Part shown: piece by piece, positions 43,479 to 52,324 of the stretch
Layout: each line of letters opens with the position of its first letter
Numbering within the stretch: the stretch's first letter is position 1
Assembly (NCBI RefSeq): GCF_900110435.1
Contig: NZ_FODT01000007.1
Span: 186,001 to 250,000, forward strand
From: Rhodopseudomonas pseudopalustris
GTDB taxonomy: Bacteria; Pseudomonadota; Alphaproteobacteria; Rhizobiales; Xanthobacteraceae
Reading direction: 5' to 3'
DNA length: 64,000 nucleotides
Notes under the pieces: model-generated
Told to the model about the DNA's origin: nothing
Databases searched by the model: none
The model's input: only the letters and a program-made list of their open reading frames with translations
Translations under genes and position numbers: made by a program

Positions 43479-44276
43479 ATGAGCGACGACGGCCCGGAAC
43501 GGCGTTTCCGTACGCTTTTCATTTCAGACGTTCATCTCGGCGCGCGGGGTTCGCAGACCCATCTGCTGTTGGATTTCCTGCGCGTCCATGACGCCGACAC
43601 GATCTATCTGGTCGGTGACATCATCGACGGCTGGGCGCTCAAATCGAACTGGTACTGGCCGCAATCGCACAACGACTTCGCGCAGAAGCTGCTGCGCAAG
43701 GCGCGCAAGGGCGCGCGCGTCATCTACATTCCCGGCAATCACGACGAATTCCTGCGTTCCTACTACGGCACGCATTTCGGCGGCATCGAGGTCGCGGAAA
43801 CCGCGATCCACACCGGCGCCGACGGCCGGCGCTATCTGGTCATCCACGGCGACATGTTCGACCTCGTCGTGCAGAACGCGCGCTGGCTCGCCCATGTCGG
43901 CGACAAGGCCTACGACCTCGCGATCCGGCTGAACCGCATGGTCAACGCGCTGCGGCGTTGGTTCGGCGTGCCGTATTGGTCGCTGTCGCAATGGGCCAAG
44001 CACAAGGTCAAGAATGCCGTGAACTACATCGGGGCGTTCGAGCAGACGCTGGCGCAGGAAGCCCGCCGCCACGGCACCGAGGGCGTGATCTGCGGCCACA
44101 TCCACACCGCCGCGATCCGCGACGATCACGGTATTCGCTACATGAACTGCGGCGATTGGGTCGAAAGCTGCACGGCGCTGGCCGAGCACGAGGACGGCAG
44201 TTTCGAAATCATCACCTGGACCGATCCACTGAAGCGCAATCTGCCGGTGCCGACGGTCGCGGCGCGTGCCGCCTGA
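43479..44276 (+). CDS. PlcP-like metallophosphoesterase (LpxH superfamily)
   Basis: 265 residues from ATG 43479; ATG 43464 would add five. All calcineurin-like metal motifs are present: FISDVHLGARGS, LVGDIIDGW, PGNHDEF, HGDMFD and CGHIHTA. Superficially it resembles LpxH (UDP-diacylglucosamine hydrolase), but alphaproteobacteria generally use LpxI, and the neighbourhood fits PlcP, the phospholipase C that turns phosphatidylcholine into diacylglycerol under phosphate starvation. It lies 53 bases after pmtA and overlaps the glycosyltransferase gene by one base. The PlcP reading is inference from context. Confidence 0.8.
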   Translation: MSDDGPERRFRTLFISDVHLGARGSQTHLLLDFLRVHDADTIYLVGDIIDGWALKSNWYWPQSHNDFAQKLLRKARKGARVIYIPGNHDEFLRSYYGTHFGGIEVAETAIHTGADGRRYLVIHGDMFDLVVQNARWLAHVGDKAYDLAIRLNRMVNALRRWFGVPYWSLSQWAKHKVKNAVNYIGAFEQTLAQEARRHGTEGVICGHIHTAAIRDDHGIRYMNCGDWVESCTALAEHEDGSFEIITWTDPLKRNLPVPTVAARAA

Positions 44277-45334
44277 TGCGCATCCTGATCGCCACTGACG
44301 CCTGGCATCCGCAGGTCAACGGCGTGGTGCGGACGCTGACCATGATGGCCGAGGCGGCGAAGTCGCTCGGCGCCGAAGTCACGTTCCTGACGCCCGAAAC
44401 CTTTCCGACCATGCGACTTCCGAGTTACCCGGATCTGCGGATCGCGATCCCGAATCCGGCCAAGGTGGCGCGGATGATCATCGCGGCGCAGCCCGACTGT
44501 ATCCACATCGCGACCGAAGGGCCTATTGGGCTGGCCGCGCGGCGCTACTGCCGCAAGCGCGGCCTGCGCTTCACCACCAGTTTTCACACCCGTTTCCCGG
44601 AATACGTCTCGGCGCGTATGCCGATTCCGGAATCCTGGGTCTGGGCCTTGCTTCGCCGGTTTCACGGCGCCAGCCACGCGGTGATGGCGGCGACGCCGGC
44701 GCTGGCCGATGAGCTGCGCGGACGGGGCTTCCGCAATGTGGTGCTGTGGCCGCGCGGGGTCGACGGCGAGCTGTTTCATCCCCGCGCGGGCGCCGATCTC
44801 GGCCTGCCGCGGCCGGTGTTCCTGTCGGTCGGACGCGTCGCGGTCGAGAAGAACCTCGAAGCGTTCGTCGGGCTCGATCTGCCCGGCACCAAGGTCGTGG
44901 TCGGGGACGGGCCGGCGCGGGCGGCGCTGCAGCGCGACTTCCCGCAGGCGGTGTTCCTCGGCGCCAAGCAGGGCGAGGCGCTGGCGCAGGTCTATGCTGC
45001 AGCGGATGTGTTCGTGTTTCCGAGCCTGACCGACACTTACGGGCTGGTGCTGCTCGAAGCGCTGGCGAGCGGCGTCCCGGTCGCCGCGTTCCCGGTGACC
45101 GGCCCGCGCGATGTGATCGGCGATGCGCCGGTCGGCGTGCTCAGCGACGACCTGCGACAGGCCTGCCTCGGGGCGCTTGGGATCTCGCGCGACGCCTGCC
45201 TCGGCTTTGCCGCGGACCACACCTGGACCGCGTCGGCGCGCGCTTTCATCGACAATGTCACCCGGGTCTGGATGATGGACCCCGGTCAAGTTCTCGCCGC
45301 GGATTCCGCAAAACCGCGGCGTCTGGTCGCCTGA
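44276..45334 (+). CDS. Family 4 glycosyltransferase, Agt-like (diacylglycerol sugar transfer)
   Basis: 352 residues from ATG 44276, which overlaps the preceding stop (ATGA). GT-B fold: RILIATDAWHPQVNGVVRTL and TSFHTRFPEYVSAR in the acceptor half, FLSVGRVAVEKNLEAF and FPSLTDTYGLVLLEALASGV in the donor half (E-x7-E motif). This subgroup sits with PlcP-type phosphoesterases in several alphaproteobacteria and includes Agt, which glycosylates diacylglycerol to replace phospholipids when phosphate is scarce. Mannosyl transfer to other lipids is the alternative. Tight coupling to the upstream gene supports a shared pathway. Confidence 0.82.
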   Translation: MRILIATDAWHPQVNGVVRTLTMMAEAAKSLGAEVTFLTPETFPTMRLPSYPDLRIAIPNPAKVARMIIAAQPDCIHIATEGPIGLAARRYCRKRGLRFTTSFHTRFPEYVSARMPIPESWVWALLRRFHGASHAVMAATPALADELRGRGFRNVVLWPRGVDGELFHPRAGADLGLPRPVFLSVGRVAVEKNLEAFVGLDLPGTKVVVGDGPARAALQRDFPQAVFLGAKQGEALAQVYAAADVFVFPSLTDTYGLVLLEALASGVPVAAFPVTGPRDVIGDAPVGVLSDDLRQACLGALGISRDACLGFAADHTWTASARAFIDNVTRVWMMDPGQVLAADSAKPRRLVA

Positions 45335-45387
45335 CCTCAAGCCAACGTGCGTTGCCGCGCCGAGCCTCGCCGCGTTACGATCCGCCC

Positions 45388-46374
45388 ATGATGGATCAGC
45401 TCTCGTTCCCGATCACCGCTGCGGATATCGACGCGGCGGCCGAGGTGCTCGCGCCCTATGCGGTGCGCACGCCGTTGTTGACGTCGCCGGCGCTGGACGC
45501 CGCCACCGGCGCACGCGTGTATCTGAAGCCGGAGATGTTGCAGCGGACCGGCTCGTTCAAGTTTCGCGGCGCCTTCAACAAGCTGTCGTCGATCCCGCAG
45601 CAGGCGCGGGGCGGCGGCGTCGTGGCGTTTTCCTCGGGCAACCATGCCCAGGGCGTCGCCGCGGCGGCGCAGATTCTCGGGATGCGCGCCACCATCGTGA
45701 TGCCGGCCGACGCGCCGGCGTCGAAGCGCGAGCGCACCAAGGGCTACGGCGCCGAGGTGGTGCTGTACGATCGCGAACGCGAGGATCGTGAAGCGATCGC
45801 GCGGGACATCGCCGACAGCCGCGGCGCGACGCTGGTGCCGCCTTATGATGATCCCAAGGTGATCGCTGGGCAGGGAACGGTCGGCCGCGAGATCGCGGCA
45901 GACCTCGCCGCGCTCGGCGTCACGCCCGATATCGTGGTCGCTCCGGCCTCCGGTGGCGGGCTCGTTGCCGGCACTGCGGTCGCGGTAACGACGCGCTTTC
46001 CCGAGGCCGCGGTGATGTCGGCGGAGCCGGAAGCGTTCGACGATCACGCCCGCTCGATCGCCGCCGGTCGCCGCGAGCCGCATCGCGCTCAGGGCCGCAC
46101 CATCTGCGACGCGCTGATGGCTTCGATCCCCGGCGAACTCACCTTCGCGATCAATCAGCAGCTTCTGGCGCGCGGCGTCACGGCATCCGACGCAGAGGTC
46201 GCGACCGCAGTGGCCTTCGCATTCCGTGAGTTGAAGCTGGTGGTCGAGCCCGGCGGCGCGGTGGCGCTGGCGGCATTGCTTGCGGGGCATATCGATGCGC
46301 GCGGTAAGACCATCGCGATCGTGTTGTCAGGCGGCAATGTCGATGCAGACTTGTTCGCGAGGCTGATTGCTTAG
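45388..46374 (+). CDS. Serine/threonine dehydratase-like PLP enzyme
   Basis: 328 residues from ATG 45388 (a second ATG follows at once). Fold type II: the PLP lysine is in RTGSFKFRGAFNKL, GNHAQGVAAAA is the substrate loop, APASGGGLVAGTAV the phosphate-binding glycine loop, and VLSGGNVD the C-terminal motif. It lacks the regulatory ACT domain of biosynthetic IlvA, so it resembles catabolic threonine dehydratase, serine racemase or hydroxyaspartate dehydratase. It deaminates a beta-hydroxy amino acid to a keto acid and ammonia. Confidence 0.88.
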   Translation: MMDQLSFPITAADIDAAAEVLAPYAVRTPLLTSPALDAATGARVYLKPEMLQRTGSFKFRGAFNKLSSIPQQARGGGVVAFSSGNHAQGVAAAAQILGMRATIVMPADAPASKRERTKGYGAEVVLYDREREDREAIARDIADSRGATLVPPYDDPKVIAGQGTVGREIAADLAALGVTPDIVVAPASGGGLVAGTAVAVTTRFPEAAVMSAEPEAFDDHARSIAAGRREPHRAQGRTICDALMASIPGELTFAINQQLLARGVTASDAEVATAVAFAFRELKLVVEPGGAVALAALLAGHIDARGKTIAIVLSGGNVDADLFARLIA

Positions 46375-46415
46375 CGGCGAGGCCCTGAAGGCAAGGTTCC
46401 TGGAGCTCCGGCATT

Positions 46416-46461
46416 GACGCGTTCTCTTGACGCGAGCCGATATCCACTTCGTTGAAAACGC
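46416..46461. repeat. Partial copy of a rhizobial-type interspersed repeat
   Basis: GACGCGTTCTCTTGACGCGA and TATCCACTTCGTTGAAAACG match the right half of the element at 58225-58324. The left half is missing. Confidence 0.6.
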
Positions 46462-46474
46462 GACAAGGTAAGGC

Positions 46475-47920
46475 TCAGGAGAAGAACGCGACCTTCTCGG
46501 CCTGGCTCATCCGTCGCAACGGCGCCAGCGGGTCGCTACGCGGCTGTGAGGGTTGCGCGACGACACCGCTCGCGATCAGCGCCGCGCCAAGCGACGCCGT
46601 TGCCCCCGGGGCGGGCGTCTGCGCTGACATCGTGGCGGCCGCGGCCATGATCGGCTGCGCTGCGTGCTGCGTTCCGTGCAACGGCTCGCCACGCTCGCCA
46701 ATCTCGAACGTCGAGACATCGATCGACGGCGCCGCGGCTTCGGCGAGCCCTGCGGCCTCCGCATGTTGCTGCTGGATTGCGACTTCTACAGCGAGCTGTT
46801 CGATCTCCGAGCGCTCGACGGCGGCGATCCCGGCTTCGGTCGTCTGTTCGGCATCGGCCTGTGCGGCAGCGATTGCCGCTTCGAGTTCGCCGGGTTCGGG
46901 AGGCTGCGGGGCCGACATCTCGGTCGCGATCAGATCGAGCATCGCGTCGACGTCTGCAGCCTCGTCCTCGCTTGCGGTTTGTGCTTCGGAGGTCTCTGCA
47001 ACAGCGGCCGACTGATGGTGCAAAGTCGTCGGCCCGACGTCGGCCGGCGTTGCCATCGGCTCGACGAACTCGATCCCGTCGGTCTCGGCCGCGGTCACGA
47101 TCACCAGCTCGGACTCGGGTGTCGCTTCCGGCCTTGCCATTGCTTCGGGCGTTGCCGTTGCGTCCGGCGCTGCTGTTGCCTCCGGCGTTGCCATTGTTTC
47201 TGGCGCAGCCGCTGCGTCCGGCGCTGCCATTGCCACCAGCTCTGCGACTGCGGTCGGCTCGGGCGCTTCAGTGACGGACTCTGCGGCCGGCTCAATCGCG
47301 GCCGCAGCTTCGGGCAGTTCGCCATCGGCGGTCGGGAATGCCGGTTCGTCCTGGTTTGCAATGGGCGATTCGCCGGGGCTCATGCGAGCTTCGCCGGCGA
47401 GTTCGTGGATGCGGTCGAGCAGCCTGTCGAAGGTGGCCAGCGCAGCCTCGCTGTCGACGTCCGCGATCAGCCGATGGCCGGCATCGATCGCCGACAGCTG
47501 GGTATCGAGCAGGTTGCAGATCCGAATATCGGCGCCGCATTCGCGCAGCGTCCAGGACACCTCGCGGATGATCCGGACCCCGTCATGCGCTGCCACCAGC
47601 ACGGCGTCGTTCTCGAGCCCTGCAATCGCCTTCGCGACTCCGGCGCGCGCTTCGCCGACGACGGCCCGGATCGCGATCAGTGATTCGCTCAAGGACGGGC
47701 CGATCGGCTGCTTCTGCGCGGCGAGGTTCTTCTCGATTCGCGCCACCGCATCGAGCACCATGTGGGTGTCGGCGTTGCGGTTGCGCTTGGCGTATTCGCT
47801 GAGAAACCAGCGTCCGCGCGAGGTTTCCATGAAGGCTTCGCGGATCGCATCGTAGTCAGCGTCGCTCGGCATGGCCGGGCGAGCGGAGATCGGCGAGAGT
47901 GCGAAAGCTTCGTCGGCCAT
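46475..47920 (-). CDS. Ala/Pro/Glu-rich protein of unknown function with conserved N-terminal domain
   Basis: 481 residues from ATG 47920; an upstream ATG at 47968 is less likely. Residues 1-190 form a structured, helical domain with IREAFMETSRGRWFLSEYAK and NADTHMVLDAVARIEKNLA, which I recall as a conserved block in Rhizobiales proteins without assigned function. From about 200 to 330 the chain is low-complexity with repeated A-T/A-P-E/D-A units, and the remainder is acidic and Ala-rich, ending LAPLRRMSQAEKVAFFS. There is no signal peptide or membrane segment. It could be a scaffold or polarity protein. It diverges from the MFS gene. Confidence 0.75.
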   Translation of the reverse strand: MADEAFALSPISARPAMPSDADYDAIREAFMETSRGRWFLSEYAKRNRNADTHMVLDAVARIEKNLAAQKQPIGPSLSESLIAIRAVVGEARAGVAKAIAGLENDAVLVAAHDGVRIIREVSWTLRECGADIRICNLLDTQLSAIDAGHRLIADVDSEAALATFDRLLDRIHELAGEARMSPGESPIANQDEPAFPTADGELPEAAAAIEPAAESVTEAPEPTAVAELVAMAAPDAAAAPETMATPEATAAPDATATPEAMARPEATPESELVIVTAAETDGIEFVEPMATPADVGPTTLHHQSAAVAETSEAQTASEDEAADVDAMLDLIATEMSAPQPPEPGELEAAIAAAQADAEQTTEAGIAAVERSEIEQLAVEVAIQQQHAEAAGLAEAAAPSIDVSTFEIGERGEPLHGTQHAAQPIMAAAATMSAQTPAPGATASLGAALIASGVVAQPSQPRSDPLAPLRRMSQAEKVAFFS

Positions 47921-47995
47921 CAGGGACTCATTGCACAAATCACTGTGCGTCAGGATAACGATCACCACGATCCGCGTCGAATCGCAATTGAATTG

Positions 47996-49204
47996 ATGTC
48001 TACCGAATCAGGAATCCCCATCAGAGCCAAGGCTCCAAAGCGATTCGCTGCAGGGCTCGCGGTGTTCTACGCGACGGTGTTCGGCGTCACCGGCGCCTAT
48101 CTGCCGTTCTTTACGGTGTGGCTGAAAGCGATTGGCATCGAGGCGTGGTGGATCGGCATCATCGTTGCGACGCCGGCGATCACGCGTTTCACGGTGCTGC
48201 CGTTCATCACCGCCGAGGCGGAACGGCGCCAGGCGCTACGCGCGGCGCTTGTTATCACGGCGATCGTCACGACGATCGGCTTCATATGCCTCGGAGTGCT
48301 ACGAGGCCCGCTGGCGATCCTCGCGGTGTTCATGGTGACCGCTTGCGCCTGGACGCCGATGGTGCCGCTGACCGACGGCTATGCCCTCAAGGCGGTGGCG
48401 CGGTTCGGCCTGAACTACGGACCGCTACGGCTTTGGGGGTCTGCGGCCTTCGTCGTCAGCGCGCTGGTGAGCGGGGCGCTGGCCGATATCATCTCGCCAG
48501 AACACCTGATCTGGTTGATCGCGGCCTCAGCGGGCCTCGGCGTCATCGCTGCCCTTGGCTTGCAGCCGCTCGATGCCCCGGGCGCGCGACAGGGGCCTGC
48601 GCGTCGCGTCGCGCTACTGCGCAATCCGGCCTTTCTTGCGATCATCATCCCGGCCGGGATGATCCAGGGCAGCCATGCCGCGTACTACACGTTCGGGTCG
48701 ATCGTCTGGCAGGGCGCAGGCTACAGCGGCATGACGATCGCAAGCCTCTGGGTGCTCGGCGTCCTCGCCGAGATCGTCGTGTTCGCATTGTCGCCGCGTT
48801 TCACGCTGTCGCCGGCGTTGATGATGCTCGGCGGCGCGCTCAGCGCGGTCGTGCGCTGGCTGATCACCGCTCAGGATCCGCCGCTCGCCGTCCTCGTCGC
48901 CGTGCAGCTGCTCCACGGCCTGACATTCGGCCTGACGCAACTCGGCACCATGGGGCTGCTGATCCGCCACGCGCCCGGGCACGTCATTGCGCGTGCGCAG
49001 GGCTATTACACCGCCTGCTCGGGGCTCGCGATGAGCAGCGCGGCGATGCTGTCGGGCGCGCTGTTCGAGCGCTACGGCTTGGCCGTCTATGATCTGATGG
49101 CGGTGATGGCATTCACCGCGGCGGTCGTTGTGGTCTTGTCGCGTCGCCGGCTGGAGGCGCCGCCGGCGAGCGATCAGCCCCACAGTCCGGGCTCAGGCGG
49201 ATAG
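47996..49204 (+). CDS. MFS transporter, 3-phenylpropionate/LacY-like subgroup
   Basis: 402 residues with about 12 hydrophobic segments. FYATVFGVTGAYLPFFTVWL and GIEAWWIGIIVATPAITRF match the MFS_1-like group that includes HcaT and LacY. LNYGPLRLWGSAAFVVSAL is the central conserved loop. Substrate unknown, possibly an aromatic acid or sugar. It converges with the Ala-Glu epimerase-like gene, overlapping by 31 bases (49174-49204). Confidence 0.87.
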   Translation: MSTESGIPIRAKAPKRFAAGLAVFYATVFGVTGAYLPFFTVWLKAIGIEAWWIGIIVATPAITRFTVLPFITAEAERRQALRAALVITAIVTTIGFICLGVLRGPLAILAVFMVTACAWTPMVPLTDGYALKAVARFGLNYGPLRLWGSAAFVVSALVSGALADIISPEHLIWLIAASAGLGVIAALGLQPLDAPGARQGPARRVALLRNPAFLAIIIPAGMIQGSHAAYYTFGSIVWQGAGYSGMTIASLWVLGVLAEIVVFALSPRFTLSPALMMLGGALSAVVRWLITAQDPPLAVLVAVQLLHGLTFGLTQLGTMGLLIRHAPGHVIARAQGYYTACSGLAMSSAAMLSGALFERYGLAVYDLMAVMAFTAAVVVVLSRRRLEAPPASDQPHSPGSGG

Positions 49205-50169
49205 ACGGTGCTGCCGTCGTAGCGCAGGCCGTTGTCGCGGTCTCTGGCGAGCAGCAAGGGGCCGTCGAGATCGACGAAACGGGCATAAGGCGTCAGCAGC
49301 ATCGCCGGCGCCATCGACAGCGAGGTTGCGACCATGCAGCCGACCATGATGTCGAGGCCGAGCGCCCGCGCCGCTTTCGCCATCGCGATCGCCTCGGTCA
49401 GGCCTCCGGTCTTGTCGAGCTTGATGTTGATCGCGTCATAGCGCCCGCGCAGGCCTTCGAGCGAACCGCGGGCGTGGAGACTTTCGTCGGCGCAGACCGC
49501 GATCGGCCGCCTGATCTGCGCCAGCGCCTCATCGCGCCCGGCCGGCAGCGGCTGCTCCACCAGCGTGACGCCGGCATCCGCGCAGGCCGCCAGGTTGCGA
49601 GCGAGGTTGTCGGGCGTCCACGCCTCGTTGGCGTCGACGATCAGTTCGGCCTGCGGCGCCGCGCGGCGGACCGCGGCGATTCGGGCGTCGTCGCCGTCGC
49701 CGCCGAGCTTGATCTTCAGGAGCGGGCGGGCGGCGGCCCTCTCGGTCGCTTCGGCCATCGCGTCCGGCGTGCCGAGCGAGATGGTGAAGGCTGTAATCGC
49801 GGCGCGCGGCGCGGCGCTGCCGAGCACGTCCCAGGCGCGCCGGCCGCTGGCCTTGGCCTCGAGGTCGAGCAGCGCGCAATCGAGCGCGTTGCGCGCGGCG
49901 CCCGGCGGTATCGCGGAGTGCAGGCCGGCGCGGTCGAGCCCGCGACGCAATGGCTCGCGCATCGCCTCGATCGCGACCAGGGTCGCATCAGGCGTCTCGC
50001 CATAGCGGGCATAGGGAACGCATTCACCCCGGCCGGCTTGTCCATTGCGGCTGATCTCGGCAATCACCACGACCGCTTCGGTCTTGGCGCCGCGGCTGAT
50101 CGTGAAGGCGCCCGCGATCGGCCAGCGCTCGATACGGGCGGTCAATTCGGGCAGTTGAGTGGAAGTCAT
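49174..50169 (-). CDS. L-Ala-D/L-Glu epimerase-like enzyme (enolase superfamily)
   Basis: 331 residues from ATG 50169. The barrel domain carries the superfamily signature: LLKIKLGG (K-x-K acid/base), IVDANEAW, LVEQPLP and ICADES-like AVCADESLH as metal ligands, and INIKLDKTGGL with the second catalytic lysine. These match dipeptide epimerases that recycle murein peptides. The N-terminal capping domain begins LTARIERWPI. The specific dipeptide cannot be read from sequence. It shares its 3' end with the MFS gene, whose cargo may be related. Confidence 0.9.
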   Translation of the reverse strand: MTSTQLPELTARIERWPIAGAFTISRGAKTEAVVVIAEISRNGQAGRGECVPYARYGETPDATLVAIEAMREPLRRGLDRAGLHSAIPPGAARNALDCALLDLEAKASGRRAWDVLGSAAPRAAITAFTISLGTPDAMAEATERAAARPLLKIKLGGDGDDARIAAVRRAAPQAELIVDANEAWTPDNLARNLAACADAGVTLVEQPLPAGRDEALAQIRRPIAVCADESLHARGSLEGLRGRYDAINIKLDKTGGLTEAIAMAKAARALGLDIMVGCMVATSLSMAPAMLLTPYARFVDLDGPLLLARDRDNGLRYDGSTVYPPEPGLWG

Positions 50170-50275
50170 CCGGATTTCCGGCACATTGAAACCGGAGGGT
50201 TGCCCGGCGCAACTAAGTATGGCTGGTACTGACCCTTCCTCACAAGTCGCTGATTGAACTCCGGATTGGCTCAAA

Positions 50276-51427
50276 ATGGCACAGCAGCTGGCATTGGACG
50301 GCGGTCCGACGCTCGAACATATCGCGCGAGGCGAGGGGCTGGCCCTGTGCGCCGCAGGTTCCTGGACCGCGCGGTTCGCGCCGTCGCTCGAGCGGATCGT
50401 CGCCGACGCCGAGAAATTGACCGGGACGCGGCCGAACATCTTCATCGATGTGTCTGAAGTCGCACGGCTCGACACCTTCGGCGCCTGGCTGATCGAGCGG
50501 CTGCGCCGAAATCTCACCCAGGATGGCGTCGAGGCCCGGATCGCGGGACTGTCGGCGAATTATGCGAGCCTGGTCGACGAGGTCCGCCAGGTCCAACCGG
50601 ACGTCCCGGCGGTCGCATCGGGCGGGGCATTGCGGGCGCCGATCGAGAAGCTCGGTCGGACCATGTATGTCTTCGCGGACGACATCGTCGCGTTGATCAG
50701 CATGTTGGGCGCGGTGCTGGCCGGCGTGATGCGGGCAATCCTGCATCCGACGACGTTCCGTCTGACCTCGACGGTGCATCATCTGGAGCAGGTGTGCTGG
50801 CGCGCGGTGCCGATCGTCGTGCTGATCACTTTCCTGATCGGCTGCATCATCGCGCAACAGGGCATCTTCCATTTCCGCCGGTTCGGCGCCGACGTGTTCG
50901 TGGTCGACATGCTCGGCGTGCTGGTGCTGCGCGAAATCGGCGTGCTGCTGGTGGCGATCATGGTCGCCGGCCGCTCGGGCAGCGCCTACACCGCCGAACT
51001 CGGCTCGATGAAGATGCGCGAGGAGATCGACGCGCTGCGCACCATGGGGTTCGACCCGATCGACGTGCTGATCGTGCCGCGGCTGATTGCGCTGCTGCTG
51101 GCAATGCCGATCCTGACGTTTCTCGGCGCGATGTCGGCGCTGTATGGCGGCGGGCTGGTGGCGTGGCTGTATGGCGGGGTCGATCCGGAGGCGTTCTTGC
51201 TGCGGCTGCGCGACGCGATCTCGATCAATCACTTCACCGTCGGTATGATCAAGGCGCCGGTGATGGCGCTGGTGATCGGCATCGTCGCCTGCGTCGAAGG
51301 GCTGGCGGTGAAGGGCAGCGCCGAGTCGCTCGGCAGTCACACAACCGCCTCGGTGGTGAAGGGGATCTTCTTCGTGATCGTGATGGACGGCGTGTTCGCG
51401 ATCTTCTTCGCCTCGATCGGGATTTGA
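50276..51427 (+). CDS. MlaE-type lipid ABC permease with N-terminal STAS domain
   Basis: 383 residues. Residues 1-115 form a STAS-like domain (FIDVSEVARLDTFGAWLIER), normally the separate MlaB protein, here fused to the permease. The MlaE part has five or so helices with GVLVLREIGVLLVAIMVAGR and SGSAYTAELGSMKMREEIDA, the conserved coupling region. The complex moves phospholipid or other lipid between inner and outer membrane. It is followed after two bases by the ATPase gene and then by an MCE protein gene, forming one operon. Confidence 0.93.
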   Translation: MAQQLALDGGPTLEHIARGEGLALCAAGSWTARFAPSLERIVADAEKLTGTRPNIFIDVSEVARLDTFGAWLIERLRRNLTQDGVEARIAGLSANYASLVDEVRQVQPDVPAVASGGALRAPIEKLGRTMYVFADDIVALISMLGAVLAGVMRAILHPTTFRLTSTVHHLEQVCWRAVPIVVLITFLIGCIIAQQGIFHFRRFGADVFVVDMLGVLVLREIGVLLVAIMVAGRSGSAYTAELGSMKMREEIDALRTMGFDPIDVLIVPRLIALLLAMPILTFLGAMSALYGGGLVAWLYGGVDPEAFLLRLRDAISINHFTVGMIKAPVMALVIGIVACVEGLAVKGSAESLGSHTTASVVKGIFFVIVMDGVFAIFFASIGI

Positions 51428-51429
51428 CG

Positions 51430-52200
51430 ATGGCGCCCGAAGCAAACGACCCGATCATCCGGGTCCGCGACGTCTCCGTGCAGTTCGGCGCCACCAAGGT
51501 GCTGAACAATCTCGATCTCGACGTCCGTCGCGGCGAGATCCTCGGCTTCGTCGGCCCGTCGGGGGCCGGCAAATCGGTGCTGACCCGCACCATCATCGGG
51601 CTGGTGCCGAAGCTCAGCGGCCAGATCGAGGTGTTCGGCGTCGACCTCGACGCCGCCGGCAAGGTCGAGCGCCGCGGCATCGAGCGGCGCTGGGGCGTGC
51701 TGTTCCAGCAGGGCGCGCTGTTCTCGTCGCTGACGGTGCGCCAGAACATCCAGTTTCCGGTGCGCGAATATCTCAAGCTGTCGCAGCGGCTGCTCGACGA
51801 GATCACCATCGCCAAGCTGGTGATGGTCGGCCTCAAGCCGGAAGTCATCGACCGCTACCCGTCGGAGTTGTCGGGCGGCATGATCAAGCGCGTCGCGCTG
51901 GCGCGGGCGCTGGCGCTGGATCCGGAGCTGGTGTTTCTCGACGAGCCGACCTCGGGCCTCGATCCGATCGGGGCCGGCGACTTCGACGAACTGGTGCGCA
52001 CGCTGCAGCGCACTTTGGGTCTCACCGTTTTCATGGTAACTCATGACCTCGACAGCCTTCATACCGCGTGCGACCGGATTGCCGTTCTCGGAGACGGCAA
52101 GGTGATTGCGGCCGGATCGATGGCGGATATGCAGGCGTCGCAGCATCCGTGGCTGCGGTCGTACTTTCATGGCAAGCGCGCGCGCGCGGTGGTCGGCTAG
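51430..52200 (+). CDS. MlaF-type lipid ABC transporter ATPase
   Basis: 256 residues from ATG 51430. Walker A is FVGPSGAGKSVLTRTIIGL, the Q-loop LFQQGALFSSLTV, signature ELSGGMIKRVALARALALD and Walker B LVFLDEPTSGLDP, with the switch histidine in VMVTHDLDSL. The ELSGGM and FQQGALFSS segments are specific to MlaF/MkL-type ATPases. It energises the permease encoded directly upstream. Confidence 0.95.
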   Translation: MAPEANDPIIRVRDVSVQFGATKVLNNLDLDVRRGEILGFVGPSGAGKSVLTRTIIGLVPKLSGQIEVFGVDLDAAGKVERRGIERRWGVLFQQGALFSSLTVRQNIQFPVREYLKLSQRLLDEITIAKLVMVGLKPEVIDRYPSELSGGMIKRVALARALALDPELVFLDEPTSGLDPIGAGDFDELVRTLQRTLGLTVFMVTHDLDSLHTACDRIAVLGDGKVIAAGSMADMQASQHPWLRSYFHGKRARAVVG

Positions 52201-52324
52201 GCATGGTCGGTCTTGCCGGGCGAGATGTTGTTTTCAGAGGCGGGCGCCGCTTTGAGTCCGCAATTGGCGCGCAAGGGGGGCCATGCGTCCGTCGTGCGGC
52301 GCCGGGCGTCGTTGGAGTAGATTG

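Noticed and set aside
43479-44276. LpxH (UDP-2,3-diacylglucosamine hydrolase)
   Set aside because: Alphaproteobacteria usually rely on LpxI, and neighbours pmtA and an Agt-like glycosyltransferase fit PlcP better; kept as an alternative only.
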